Shown here one piece after another: positions 1 to 5,895 of a DNA stretch of 9,817 nucleotides (position 1 is the stretch's first letter; each line of letters opens with the position of its first letter). Under the pieces are notes generated by a model. The model worked only from the letters and a program-made list of their open reading frames with translations, was not told where the DNA came from and ran no database searches. Source of the stretch: Syntrophobacter sp. DG_60. GTDB taxonomy: Bacteria; Desulfobacterota; Desulfofervidia; Desulfofervidales; DG-60. The position numbers were made by a program, and so were the translations under genes. The stretch is from contig LJNA01000046.1 of NCBI GenBank assembly GCA_001304365.1, forward strand, positions 1 to 9,817. Reading direction: 5' to 3'.

Positions 1-560
1 TGAAGACCAGACGTCTAAACTTTTTAGGCACATTTTTTATTTTATTTGGGGTTTGGGCTATATTGTCAGGGCGTTTTGATGTTTTTCACCTTTCCCTGGG
101 GGTCATTTGTTGTGGCCTGATAGCCTATATGTCTTATGACTTATTGTTTGCCAATGTCAGGGTGGTAGATATGCGTACCATAGTTAAGAGATTTATTGCT
201 TATATACCCTGGCTTATAGAGCAAATTATATTAGCCAATATCCATGTGGCAAGTTTGGCCCTAAACCCAAAAATGCCTATAGACCCTAAGATAATCAGGT
301 TTAAGACCAAGCTGGAGAGCGATGTCTCTTGGGTGACTTTGGCCAATTCCATTACCCTTACCCCAGGGACCATTACTGTGGATATCAAAGAAGGAGAGTA
401 TTATGTGCATGCCTTAAGTAAGAAGGTGGCCGATGACCTAAATACCGGTGAAATGGAAGATAGAGTGGCTCACATATATATGGAAGCAGACCATATATAC
501 ATCCAAGATGTGCTAGATATGACCCGCATTTATGGGCTCCTTAGAGGCATAAGGGGATAA
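1..560 (+). CDS. mrpE: MrpE/MnhE-family antiporter subunit (start codon one base outside window)
   Basis: Subunit E of the Mrp-type Na+/H+ antiporter, a small membrane protein needed for assembly of the complex in the cytoplasmic membrane. The frame is open from the first bases: the window opens with TG followed by codons reading KTRRLNFLGTFFILFGVWAI, so the real start is almost certainly an NTG codon (probably ATG) whose first base is just upstream. This gives about 186 residues, slightly above the usual 160-170. A TTG at 63 also lies in frame, but starting there would delete the first membrane segment, which precedes the family-typical LSGRFDVFHLSLG motif. A second hydrophobic segment follows (about residues 30-50). 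The soluble C-terminal half has the MnhE pattern: SLALNPKMP, then SWVTLANSITLTPGTITVD, then a strand ending near HIYIQDVLDM. The next gene begins 3 bases after the stop. I am confident of the family; the start is inferred. Confidence 0.9.
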   Translation, partial: KTRRLNFLGTFFILFGVWAILSGRFDVFHLSLGVICCGLIAYMSYDLLFANVRVVDMRTIVKRFIAYIPWLIEQIILANIHVASLALNPKMPIDPKIIRFKTKLESDVSWVTLANSITLTPGTITVDIKEGEYYVHALSKKVADDLNTGEMEDRVAHIYMEADHIYIQDVLDMTRIYGLLRGIRG

Positions 561-563
561 GAG

Positions 564-1001
564 ATGACTAGAATGACCGACGATGTGATTATAAAGACAG
601 TTTGCAGAATATTTACACCATTTATACAAATTTTTGCCTTGTATGTAATCATGCATGGACATCACAGCCCGGGTGGGGGTTTCCAGGGTGGGGTTATATT
701 GGGTGCAAGCTTTATACTGTTAGTTATTACCCAGGGCCTAGACAGGACCAGGAGGCGCTTTTCACAAAGACTAGACACTATATTTTGTAGTATTGGGTTA
801 TTGCTCTATTCAGGCATTGGAGTGCTATGTCTGATCTTAGGTGGAAACTATCTGCATTATGGAAAACTTAGCAAACTTCTTCCGGTAGCGGCTGCAGAGG
901 CAAGGTCTTTAGGAATTCTGGGCGTCGAGATTGGTGTAGGCATTGGGGTAATGGCGGTTATGTATTCAATCTTTTCTGACATAGTTACGGGTGGGGAATA
1001 A
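564..1001 (+). CDS. mrpB: MrpB/MnhB-domain antiporter subunit
   Basis: Subunit B of the Mrp/Mbh antiporter module (MbhF equivalent), an integral membrane protein with about four helices in 145 residues. The diagnostic MnhB motif is plain near residue 30: HGHHSPGGGFQGGVILGASF, the family's G-H-x-x-P-G-G-G-F-x-G-G loop, directly after the first helix. Two further helices lie around residues 75-95 and 120-138, with the C-terminal LGVEIGVGIGVMAVMYSIF segment also typical. It starts at an ATG 3 bases after the mrpE stop behind an AGGGG-type site; an in-frame ATG at 573 is a less likely alternative. Its place directly after mrpE is unusual, since in Mrp it follows mrpA and in Mbh it follows the MbhE gene. 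No truncation or missing motif was seen. Confidence 0.92.
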   Translation: MTRMTDDVIIKTVCRIFTPFIQIFALYVIMHGHHSPGGGFQGGVILGASFILLVITQGLDRTRRRFSQRLDTIFCSIGLLLYSGIGVLCLILGGNYLHYGKLSKLLPVAAAEARSLGILGVEIGVGIGVMAVMYSIFSDIVTGGE

Positions 1002-1003
1002 AG

Positions 1004-1270
1004 ATGACAGAATTCTTTTTAGGTGTAGGTATAGGGCTTTGTTTCCTGGTTTTTCTTTGTCTTTACCGGGGCGTATTTGGCCCCACCGTCTTAAACAGAC
1101 TTGCTGGAATCTCAGCTATAGGTACCAAGACCTTGACTATCTTATTGCTTATGGGATTTGTCTATGACCGGGTGGATATGTTTATGGACATTAGCATGGT
1201 CTATGCCATCTTAAACTTTATTGGCACTCTAGCAGTAGCAAAATACCTTGAGACAAAAGGAGAGGTATAA
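1004..1270 (+). CDS. mrpF: MrpF/MnhF antiporter subunit
   Basis: Subunit F of the Mrp antiporter (MbhB equivalent), 88 residues with three predicted membrane helices, close to the usual length of about 90. Family features are the YRGVFGPTVLNRLAGI stretch after helix 1 (the conserved R-x-x-x-G-P-T-x-x-x-R pattern), the second helix KTLTILLLMGFVYDR, and the third helix MVYAILNFIGTLAVAKYLE, which ends with the typical A-K/R-Y-L-E. It begins 2 bases after the mrpB stop, and its TAA overlaps the ATG of mrpG by one base (TAATG), so the two are probably coupled in translation. In known complexes F sits with E and G in the part of the module beside the antiporter subunits. Confidence 0.93.
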   Translation: MTEFFLGVGIGLCFLVFLCLYRGVFGPTVLNRLAGISAIGTKTLTILLLMGFVYDRVDMFMDISMVYAILNFIGTLAVAKYLETKGEV

Positions 1271-1581
1271 TGTTTCTAAAGATACTGTCCATTTCATTTA
1301 TACTTGCTGGTTTCTTCTTTTTTACTACAGCAACTCTTGGGCTTTTACGCTTCCCTGATTTTTATTCCAGGTTACATGCCACTGGTAAGGGTGATACCCT
1401 GGCAGTGCTTTTATCACTTATAGGTTTGGCCATATACCATGGATTTTCTCTTACAAGTTTTAAGATAATTTTTATTGCAGTATTTTATTTTATGGCCCAG
1501 CCCACCGCTACCCATGCCATCGCCAGGGCAGCCTTAAGGTGTGGTGTTAAACCCTGGGCAAAGGGGGAAAAGAGAAGATGA
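1270..1581 (+). CDS. mrpG: MrpG/MnhG antiporter subunit
   Basis: Subunit G of the Mrp antiporter (MbhC equivalent), 103 residues and three membrane helices. The strongest evidence is the family signature near residues 23-55: TLGLLRFPDFYSRLHATGKG followed by DTLAVLLSLIGLAIY, the invariant G-x-x-R-x-P-D-x-Y-x-R-x-H-A motif. The third helix contains FYFMAQPTATHAIARAAL, again typical (P-x-x-x-H-x-x-A-R-A). It overlaps mrpF by one base upstream and the MbhD-like gene by four bases downstream (ATGA). A run of A/G just before its end (AAGGGGGAAAAGAG) doubles as the ribosome-binding site of the next gene. Confidence 0.95.
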   Translation: MFLKILSISFILAGFFFFTTATLGLLRFPDFYSRLHATGKGDTLAVLLSLIGLAIYHGFSLTSFKIIFIAVFYFMAQPTATHAIARAALRCGVKPWAKGEKRR

Positions 1582-1823
1582 TTTTACCATTTGACCTTAT
1601 ATTGCTCTTATTTGTATTCATATGTGGCATAGCAGCTTTAACCATAAAGGACCTTTTAAGTGCTACTTTTATACTTGGGTCATATAGCTTTTTTATGTGC
1701 TTGCTATGGACAGAGATGGGCTCAGTTGATGTGGCCTTTACTGAGGCCTCTGTAAGTGCTGGAGTGGGAACAGTCCTATTTATTGCCGCAGTAAGTCAGA
1801 CTAAAAGGAGGTCAAAAGATTGA
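1578..1823 (+). CDS. mbhD: MbhD-like / DUF4040 subunit (separated part of MrpA C-terminus)
   Basis: Small membrane protein of 81 residues with three helices, matching the DUF4040/MbhD domain. In classical Mrp this domain is fused to the C-terminal part of the large MrpA subunit; in Mbh hydrogenases it is a separate gene, as here. Visible signature: helix 1 with GIAALTIKDLLSATFILG (Lys24), then WTEMGSVDVAFTEASVSAG with Asp51 and Glu56, the acidic residues kept in this family, then a last helix ending in basic residues (QTKRRSKD). In known structures this subunit links the antiporter channels to the small subunits, and its acidic residue is thought to lie on the ion path; that role is taken from the family, not seen here. 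The start overlaps the mrpG stop (ATGA). Confidence 0.88.
   Translation: MILPFDLILLLFVFICGIAALTIKDLLSATFILGSYSFFMCLLWTEMGSVDVAFTEASVSAGVGTVLFIAAVSQTKRRSKD
1806..1812 (+). promoter_or_regulatory. Strong Shine-Dalgarno site deciding a TTG start
   Basis: A perfect AGGAGGT sits inside the end of the MbhD-like gene, seven bases before a TTG at 1820. It supports TTG at 1820 as the start of the MbhE-like gene. The TTG overlaps the TGA stop of the preceding gene (TTGA), so initiation there is probably coupled to termination upstream. Confidence 0.75.
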
Positions 1824-2110
1824 GGATTTTAAGCCTTATCATTGTAATTATAACAGGTGCCATACTTATCTATGGTGCCCAAGATATGCCTAAGTGGGCT
1901 GACCCTCACTCTCCACCTGCTACGCATGTTTCACCCAGGTATATTGAGAAAACACTGGAAGAGACAGCAACACCCAATATGGTTACTTCAGTACTTGCCG
2001 ATTACAGGGGTTATGACACCCTTGGTGAAACCACTGTAATCTTTACTGCTGGAATATCGTGTATGTTACTCTTAAGAAAGAAGAAAGAAAAGAAATTAGG
2101 GGGAAAGTAA
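1820..2110 (+). CDS. mbhE: MbhE-like subunit (separated last domain of MrpA)
   Basis: 96-residue protein equivalent to MbhE and to the extreme C-terminal domain of MrpA. It has an N-terminal helix (about residues 1-20), then an extracytoplasmic segment, then a second helix near residues 75-88 followed by a very basic tail (RKKKEKK). The middle has the family's highly conserved pattern: DMPKWADPHSPPATHVSPRY, then PNMVTSVLADYRGYDTLGET, then TVIFTAGI. The D-Y-R-G-x-D-T-L-G-E-T stretch is diagnostic. Start is TTG with a strong ribosome site. It overlaps the DUF4040 gene by 4 bases, and its TAA overlaps the mrpC ATG by one base. It works with the preceding gene product as the two halves of the MrpA tail. 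Confidence 0.9.
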   Translation: MRILSLIIVIITGAILIYGAQDMPKWADPHSPPATHVSPRYIEKTLEETATPNMVTSVLADYRGYDTLGETTVIFTAGISCMLLLRKKKEKKLGGK

Positions 2111-2493
2111 TGTTAGATTTTATAGTTAGCAAATACAACTACTGGATGTACATAATCCTCATGATGACAGGGTTCTATGGCATGATAGCTAAGAAAAATC
2201 TAATAAAGAAGATTATTGGGATGAACATATTCCAAACGGCCATAATACTTTTCTTCATCTCTACGGCAGCCAAGAAAGGTGCCACCATACCTATTCTGGA
2301 ACACGCACATGGTGAGGCAGTTCATGCCATTCATGCCGCCCAATACGTAAATCCCCTCCCCCATGTGCTCATGCTTACTGCCATAGTGGTAATGGTCAGC
2401 ACCCTTGGGGTTGCCCTTGCAATAGTGATAATGATTTACAGGAGATATAACACCCTGGATGAGGACGAGATATTACAGGTAAAAGGGAAATAA
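2110..2493 (+). CDS. mrpC: MrpC/MnhC (NuoK-like) antiporter subunit
   Basis: Subunit C of the Mrp module (MbhG equivalent), homologous to NuoK of complex I; 127 residues and three helices, with family-typical length. I place the start at the ATG at 2110, which overlaps the previous stop (TAATG) and follows AGGGGGAAAG. A longer reading frame reaching back to 2059 would overlap MbhE by 52 bases and add only basic residues read from that gene. Features: helix 1 with MTGFYGMIAKKNLIKKIIGM, helix 2 with IFQTAIILFFI, and helix 3 with PLPHVLMLTAIVVMVSTLGV, the conserved D/N-P-L-P-x-x-x-x-L-T-A-I-V motif. The loop between helices 2 and 3 is unusually histidine-rich (EHAHGEAVHAIHAAQY). The last residues are charged (DEDEILQVKGK). 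Confidence 0.92.
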   Translation: MLDFIVSKYNYWMYIILMMTGFYGMIAKKNLIKKIIGMNIFQTAIILFFISTAAKKGATIPILEHAHGEAVHAIHAAQYVNPLPHVLMLTAIVVMVSTLGVALAIVIMIYRRYNTLDEDEILQVKGK

Positions 2494-2494
2494 C

Positions 2495-4054
2495 ATGGAA
2501 ATAATAATTTCACACAGCCCTATTTTAATTGTAGTAATTCCTTTAATTTCTGCCTTCTTAACACTTGCTATTGGGCTGTGGAAGAAAAAGTTTTGCTATC
2601 CTTTGGTGATTATAGCACTTTCTTTGAGTGTATTTTCATCTATAGTCACTCTAAATACCGTTATAAAGACTGGTACTATTCATTACTATTTAGGAAACTG
2701 GGCTCCTCCCTGGGGGATAGAGTATGTTATAGACCACCTCAATGCCTTTATAGCCATTATAGTATCATTTATGAGCCTTTTTGCAGCTATGTATGCAAAG
2801 AGGAGCGTTGAACAGGAACTACCTGAGAAGATTGTTTACTTCTATACCGTCTTTCTTTTACTGGTGACCGGGCTTTTAGGCATAGTGGTAACCGGTGACG
2901 TGTTTAATCTCTATGTATTTGTAGAGGTTGCATCCCTGGCAGGTTATGCCCTTATAGCCGTGGGAGGAGGTAGGGCACCGCTTGCTAGTTTTAGATATGT
3001 AGTTATGGGAACTATAGGGGCCTGCTTTTATTTAATTGGTGTTGGTTACCTCTATATAGTTACTGGCTCACTTAATATGGGAGACTTAAGGATTTTGCTC
3101 CCTCCACTATATACCAGTAGAGTAGTTCAAACAGCCTTTGTTTTCATTTTGATTGGCTTTGGTATAAAAATAGCTCTCTTTCCTCTTCATACCTGGCAAC
3201 CCGATGCTTATACCCATGCGCCTTCTGTGGTAAGTGTGATAATATCAACAGCCATGGCAAAGACTTTCATTTACGCACTAATAAGAATAATTTTTTCAGT
3301 ATTCACGGTGGATTTTATCACTGGCTTTGCGCCTATATTCGATATTATTTGCTGGATATCTGCCATAGCCATAATCTTTGGCTCTATATATGCCATAAAG
3401 CAGTTTAACTTGAAAAGGATGCTTGCATATTCCAGTATAGCCAATGTGGGATATATCATGCTCGGAGTTGGGCTTTCCCTCTCCACAACCTTAGGACTAA
3501 CACCTGCATTGATGCATATACTGAACCATGTACTGATGAAGGGATGCATGTTCATGGCAGCATGTGCCTTTATTTATAAGGCAGGTTTGCGGGACATAAG
3601 GGACTTTGTGGGATTGGGAAGGAGGATGCCTTATACAGCTTTTGCCTTTATTTTAGCTGCTCTGGCCATGATAGGAATGCCACCAAGCGTGGGATTTGTC
3701 ACAAAATGGTATTTAATAATTGCTGCTTTACATGCTGGTAAATATATATTTGTAGCTGTGATATTCTTTAGCACCATTCTTATGATCGTTTATTTTTGGA
3801 ATGTAATAGAGATTATGTATATAAGGGTAGAAGAGAAGGCAGGAAATGAAACCCGCCTGCTAACGCCTGAGCTTAGCGATGGCGGGCAGGTAAGAAATGA
3901 AATAACAGTAGATGAGGAACCGGTGAGTATGCTTATCCCAGGGTTAGTCCTGGCGCTTCTCTGTTTCGTCATTGGGATTGCCTGGATATCTGGGATTCTC
4001 TCACCCATAGTGGAAGGAGTTAATTCAACATTTGGATTGGGGGTGGTACCATGA
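2495..4054 (+). CDS. mrpD: MrpD/MbhH-type proton-conducting antiporter subunit
   Basis: Antiporter-like subunit of the NuoL/M/N superfamily, 519 residues with about 14 helices. It should form an ion channel in the membrane arm. All key charged positions are present: Glu144 in helix 5 (NLYVFVEVASLAGY), Lys225 in the broken helix 7 (GFGIKIALFPLHTWQPDAY), Lys256 in helix 8 (TAMAKTFIYALIR) and Lys404 in helix 12 (PPSVGFVTKWYL). The match to MrpD/MbhH is better than to MrpA because there is no long C-terminal extension. Residues about 451-467 (NETRLLTPELSDGGQVR), in the loop before the last helix, are encoded by a palindromic inserted sequence and look foreign to the family. The gene starts 1 base after the mrpC stop and ends with an ATGA overlap with the next antiporter gene. 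Confidence 0.93.
   Translation: MEIIISHSPILIVVIPLISAFLTLAIGLWKKKFCYPLVIIALSLSVFSSIVTLNTVIKTGTIHYYLGNWAPPWGIEYVIDHLNAFIAIIVSFMSLFAAMYAKRSVEQELPEKIVYFYTVFLLLVTGLLGIVVTGDVFNLYVFVEVASLAGYALIAVGGGRAPLASFRYVVMGTIGACFYLIGVGYLYIVTGSLNMGDLRILLPPLYTSRVVQTAFVFILIGFGIKIALFPLHTWQPDAYTHAPSVVSVIISTAMAKTFIYALIRIIFSVFTVDFITGFAPIFDIICWISAIAIIFGSIYAIKQFNLKRMLAYSSIANVGYIMLGVGLSLSTTLGLTPALMHILNHVLMKGCMFMAACAFIYKAGLRDIRDFVGLGRRMPYTAFAFILAALAMIGMPPSVGFVTKWYLIIAALHAGKYIFVAVIFFSTILMIVYFWNVIEIMYIRVEEKAGNETRLLTPELSDGGQVRNEITVDEEPVSMLIPGLVLALLCFVIGIAWISGILSPIVEGVNSTFGLGVVP
3843..3902 (+). repeat. In-frame palindromic insertion inside mrpD with 9-base direct repeats
   Basis: The bases GAAATGAAA occur at 3843-3851 and again at 3894-3902, exactly 51 bases (17 codons) apart. 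Between them lies a hairpin: CCCGCC at 3852-3857 pairs with GGCGGG at 3881-3886, and GCTAA at 3859-3863 pairs with TTAGC at 3873-3877, with a further GC pair and a CTGA loop at the tip. The insert is much richer in G+C than its surroundings. Removing one unit leaves an uninterrupted frame reading KAGNEITVDEE. This looks like a small palindromic mobile repeat (MITE- or REP-like) that entered the gene and duplicated its target; the element class is inferred. Confidence 0.7.
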
Positions 4055-5571
4055 CGGTAGTGGAATCCATTAGGCCATTGCTAGCAGTTTCATGCCCACT
4101 TATTTGTTCTTTTCTCATATTCCTATTTAGGAAACGACCGAACATAAGAGAGAGCTGGACCATAGTTGCCAGTATCATACAGTTTTTGATTGTCATCTCC
4201 ATGGCGCCCATTATTCTAAAAGGAAATGTGATCAAATGCCATCTCCTTACTATATGTCCTGGGATTATCTTTAGTTACAAAGTTGATGCCTTTGGTCTTA
4301 TTTTTGCTATTACCTCTTCCTCACTATGGATTCTGGTATCTCTTTACTCCATAGGCTATATGCGTGCATTAAAGGAACACGCCCAAACCCGATACTACTG
4401 GATGTTCTCTATAGCTATTTTCTCTGCGGTAAGTATGGCAATGTCTGAGAACCTGATTACGTTTTACCTTTTTTATGAAACGTTAACCCTGTCAACATAC
4501 TGGTTAGTTGCTCACCACGAGGACAAGGAAGGGTTGTTTGCAGGTCGTAAATACCTAACATATCTGCTCACCTCAGGTTGGTGCATGTTCACTGCGGTAG
4601 TGTTAACATATTGCCTTACAGGGACTACCGATTTTGCATGGGGGGGGATATTGACATCCCATTCTGCGTCTAAACCGATATTAATGGTATTATTTGCATT
4701 ATTTGCCTTAGGCTTAATGAAGGCTGCGTGGATGCCTTTTCACTCATGGCTTCCTACTGCAATGGCTGCCCCAACACCAGTAAGTGCACTTTTGCACGCA
4801 GTAGCAGTGGTTAAGGCAGGTGTTTTTGGGTTTGTCAGGATCGTATGCTATGTATATGGAACAGATTTGATGAGTGAGACTGGACTTTGGCTAATACTTG
4901 CTTCCGTTGCATCTTTCACAATGATAGTAGCCTCTTTCCTTGCTATTGGACAAAACAATCTGAAAAGATTATTAGCATATTCTACCATAAGCCAGTTATC
5001 TTACATAATCTTTGGTGTGGCGTTATTAAGTCCCCTTGGTGTAACGGGTGCCATGATTCATATCCCTTTCCATGGTTTCATGAAGATAACACTCTTTTTG
5101 TGTGCAGGGGCCATAATAGTAATAACAGGTAAGACGGAAATAAGCCAGATGGCAGGCATAGGGAGACAGATGCCCATAACAATGACAGCATTTGCCATAG
5201 GTGCCATTGGTATGTGTGGAGCACCACCGGTATCTGGATTTATAAGTAAATGGTACCTTTGCCTTGGAACACTGCAGGCAGGTCAGTTGATTTTCTTAGG
5301 TGTCATCCTGATAAGCTCCTTACTGGATGTTGTTTATTTCTTCCCCATAATAAAGACTGCATTCTTTGAAAGAGCCGCAGTACCAGTACTGGCAAACGGA
5401 GGGGAAGTGGAAGAGAAGATAATAGAGAGAGAAAGACCTATATATCTTTTCATGGTCATCCCCCTGGCCATAACGGCAATTTTCTCCATTATCTTTTGTT
5501 TATTTCCTCATACATTCTACATATTAGACCTTGCAGAAATGGCGGTAAGAAATCTTTTTGGGGGTATGTAA
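4051..5571 (+). CDS. Second antiporter-like (NuoL/M-type) membrane subunit
   Basis: 506-residue member of the proton-conducting NuoL/M/N/MrpA/MrpD superfamily with about 14 helices. Key residues are all present: Glu143 in helix 5 (ITFYLFYETLTLSTYW), Lys224 in helix 7 (ALGLMKAAWMPFHSWLPTAM), His249 and Lys255 in helix 8 (SALLHAVAVVKAGVFGFVRI), and Lys400 in helix 12 (APPVSGFISKWYL). The S-A-L-L-H-A-x-x-V-V-K-A-G form of helix 8 resembles NuoL/MrpA more than MrpD, but the C-terminal lateral helix of those proteins is missing. A soluble loop near residues 449-470 is rich in Glu/Arg. A run of eight G at 4640-4647 encodes part of Trp197-Gly198-Gly199. The start at ATG 4051 overlaps the mrpD stop (ATGA) behind TTGGGGGTGG. 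It should form the second ion channel of the complex. Confidence 0.88.
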   Translation: MTVVESIRPLLAVSCPLICSFLIFLFRKRPNIRESWTIVASIIQFLIVISMAPIILKGNVIKCHLLTICPGIIFSYKVDAFGLIFAITSSSLWILVSLYSIGYMRALKEHAQTRYYWMFSIAIFSAVSMAMSENLITFYLFYETLTLSTYWLVAHHEDKEGLFAGRKYLTYLLTSGWCMFTAVVLTYCLTGTTDFAWGGILTSHSASKPILMVLFALFALGLMKAAWMPFHSWLPTAMAAPTPVSALLHAVAVVKAGVFGFVRIVCYVYGTDLMSETGLWLILASVASFTMIVASFLAIGQNNLKRLLAYSTISQLSYIIFGVALLSPLGVTGAMIHIPFHGFMKITLFLCAGAIIVITGKTEISQMAGIGRQMPITMTAFAIGAIGMCGAPPVSGFISKWYLCLGTLQAGQLIFLGVILISSLLDVVYFFPIIKTAFFERAAVPVLANGGEVEEKIIERERPIYLFMVIPLAITAIFSIIFCLFPHTFYILDLAEMAVRNLFGGM

Positions 5572-5572
5572 T

Positions 5573-5758
5573 ATGGGAAGAATGGAAAAAGAAGGAGAAG
5601 AAGTGGTCTATAAGCAAGATGATGGTGAAATAACTGCCTGGTTAACCAATTTTAAAGAAGAAATGGTGCTTGGTCATGAAGGTGAACCAAAATATAAGAA
5701 AATTTTTCTTACACTTGTTTTAATAGGTTTTTTATATCTTTTTTATATCTTGGTATAA
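5573..5758 (+). CDS. Small tail-anchored membrane protein, unassigned
   Basis: 61-residue protein that I cannot assign to a family. The first 40 or so residues are hydrophilic and acidic (MEKEGEEVVYKQDDGEITAW, then LTNFKEEMVLGHEGEPKYKK), followed by one C-terminal helix (IFLTLVLIGFLYLFYILV) that ends the protein. This points to a tail anchor with the soluble part in the cytoplasm. The short stretch GHEGEPKYKKIF before the helix faintly recalls the N-terminal anchor of cbb3 oxidase CcoP proteins, but the similarity is too weak for a call. I chose ATG 5573, one base after the previous stop, with GGGGG 9-14 bases upstream; ATG 5582 is also possible, and TTG 5558 would overlap the previous gene. 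Its place between antiporter genes suggests an accessory or assembly subunit. Confidence 0.65.
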   Translation: MGRMEKEGEEVVYKQDDGEITAWLTNFKEEMVLGHEGEPKYKKIFLTLVLIGFLYLFYILV

Positions 5759-5759
5759 T
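5751..5759 (+). promoter_or_regulatory. Possible extended -10 promoter for the second half of the operon
   Basis: TGGTATAAT is a perfect extended -10 element (TGnTATAAT) lying across the stop of the small tail-anchored gene, in the only real gap of the operon. The -35 region (TTTATA, about 17 bases upstream) is poor, which extended -10 promoters tolerate. Transcription would start near 5766, just before the first of two ribosome-binding sites, and would express the four downstream genes apart from the first half. The surrounding AT-rich sequence makes chance matches likely. Confidence 0.35.
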
Positions 5760-5788
5760 TTTTTTATTGTTATAGGGAGGAAATTAAA

Positions 5789-5839
5789 ATGTATAATCCC
5801 TTTTTCATTGCGAGCCAAGGCCCTGAGCCAAAGTCCTGA
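5789..5839 (+). pseudogene. Orphan start codon and 16-residue leader reading into a repeat
   Basis: ATG at 5789 follows a good ribosome site (TAGGGAGGAAA at 5773-5783) and opens a 16-codon frame reading MYNPFFIASQGPEPKS before TGA. From the seventh codon on it is encoded by the inserted ATTGC...GCAAT repeat, so it is probably not a functional gene but a start site decapitated or created by the insertion. It could still be translated as a leader peptide upstream of the next gene. Confidence 0.35.
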
Positions 5840-5876
5840 GCGAAGCGAAGGAGCTGCGAAGGGGCAGCGAAGCAAT
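5807..5876 (+). repeat. Interspersed palindromic repeat of the ATTGCGAGC...GCAAT type
   Basis: A G+C-rich block in an A+T-rich gap, bounded by inverted ends ATTGC (5807-5811) and GCAAT (5872-5876). Inside are repeated CGAAG/GCGAAG units (CTGAGCGAAGCGAAGG, GCTGCGAAGGGGCAGCGAAG) and a GGCCCTGAGCC / GTCCTGAGC pair. This matches, from memory, a class of dispersed repeats common in environmental bacterial genomes, whose translation often reads IASEAKQS. Here it sits between two nearly identical ribosome-site segments, GTTATAGGGAGGAAA (5769-5783) and GTTATAGGAGGAAAA (5880-5894), which suggests target duplication on insertion. Confidence 0.65.
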
Positions 5877-5895
5877 CTAGTTATAGGAGGAAAAT

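Noticed and set aside
2059..2109. Upstream extension of mrpC to 2059
   Set aside because: It would overlap the MbhE-like gene by 52 bases and add only a basic tail shadow; ATG 2110 has a good ribosome site and a TAATG junction.
3271..3555. 94-codon minus-strand open frame inside mrpD
   Set aside because: Shadow of the conserved helices 8-11 region of MrpD; no independent evidence.
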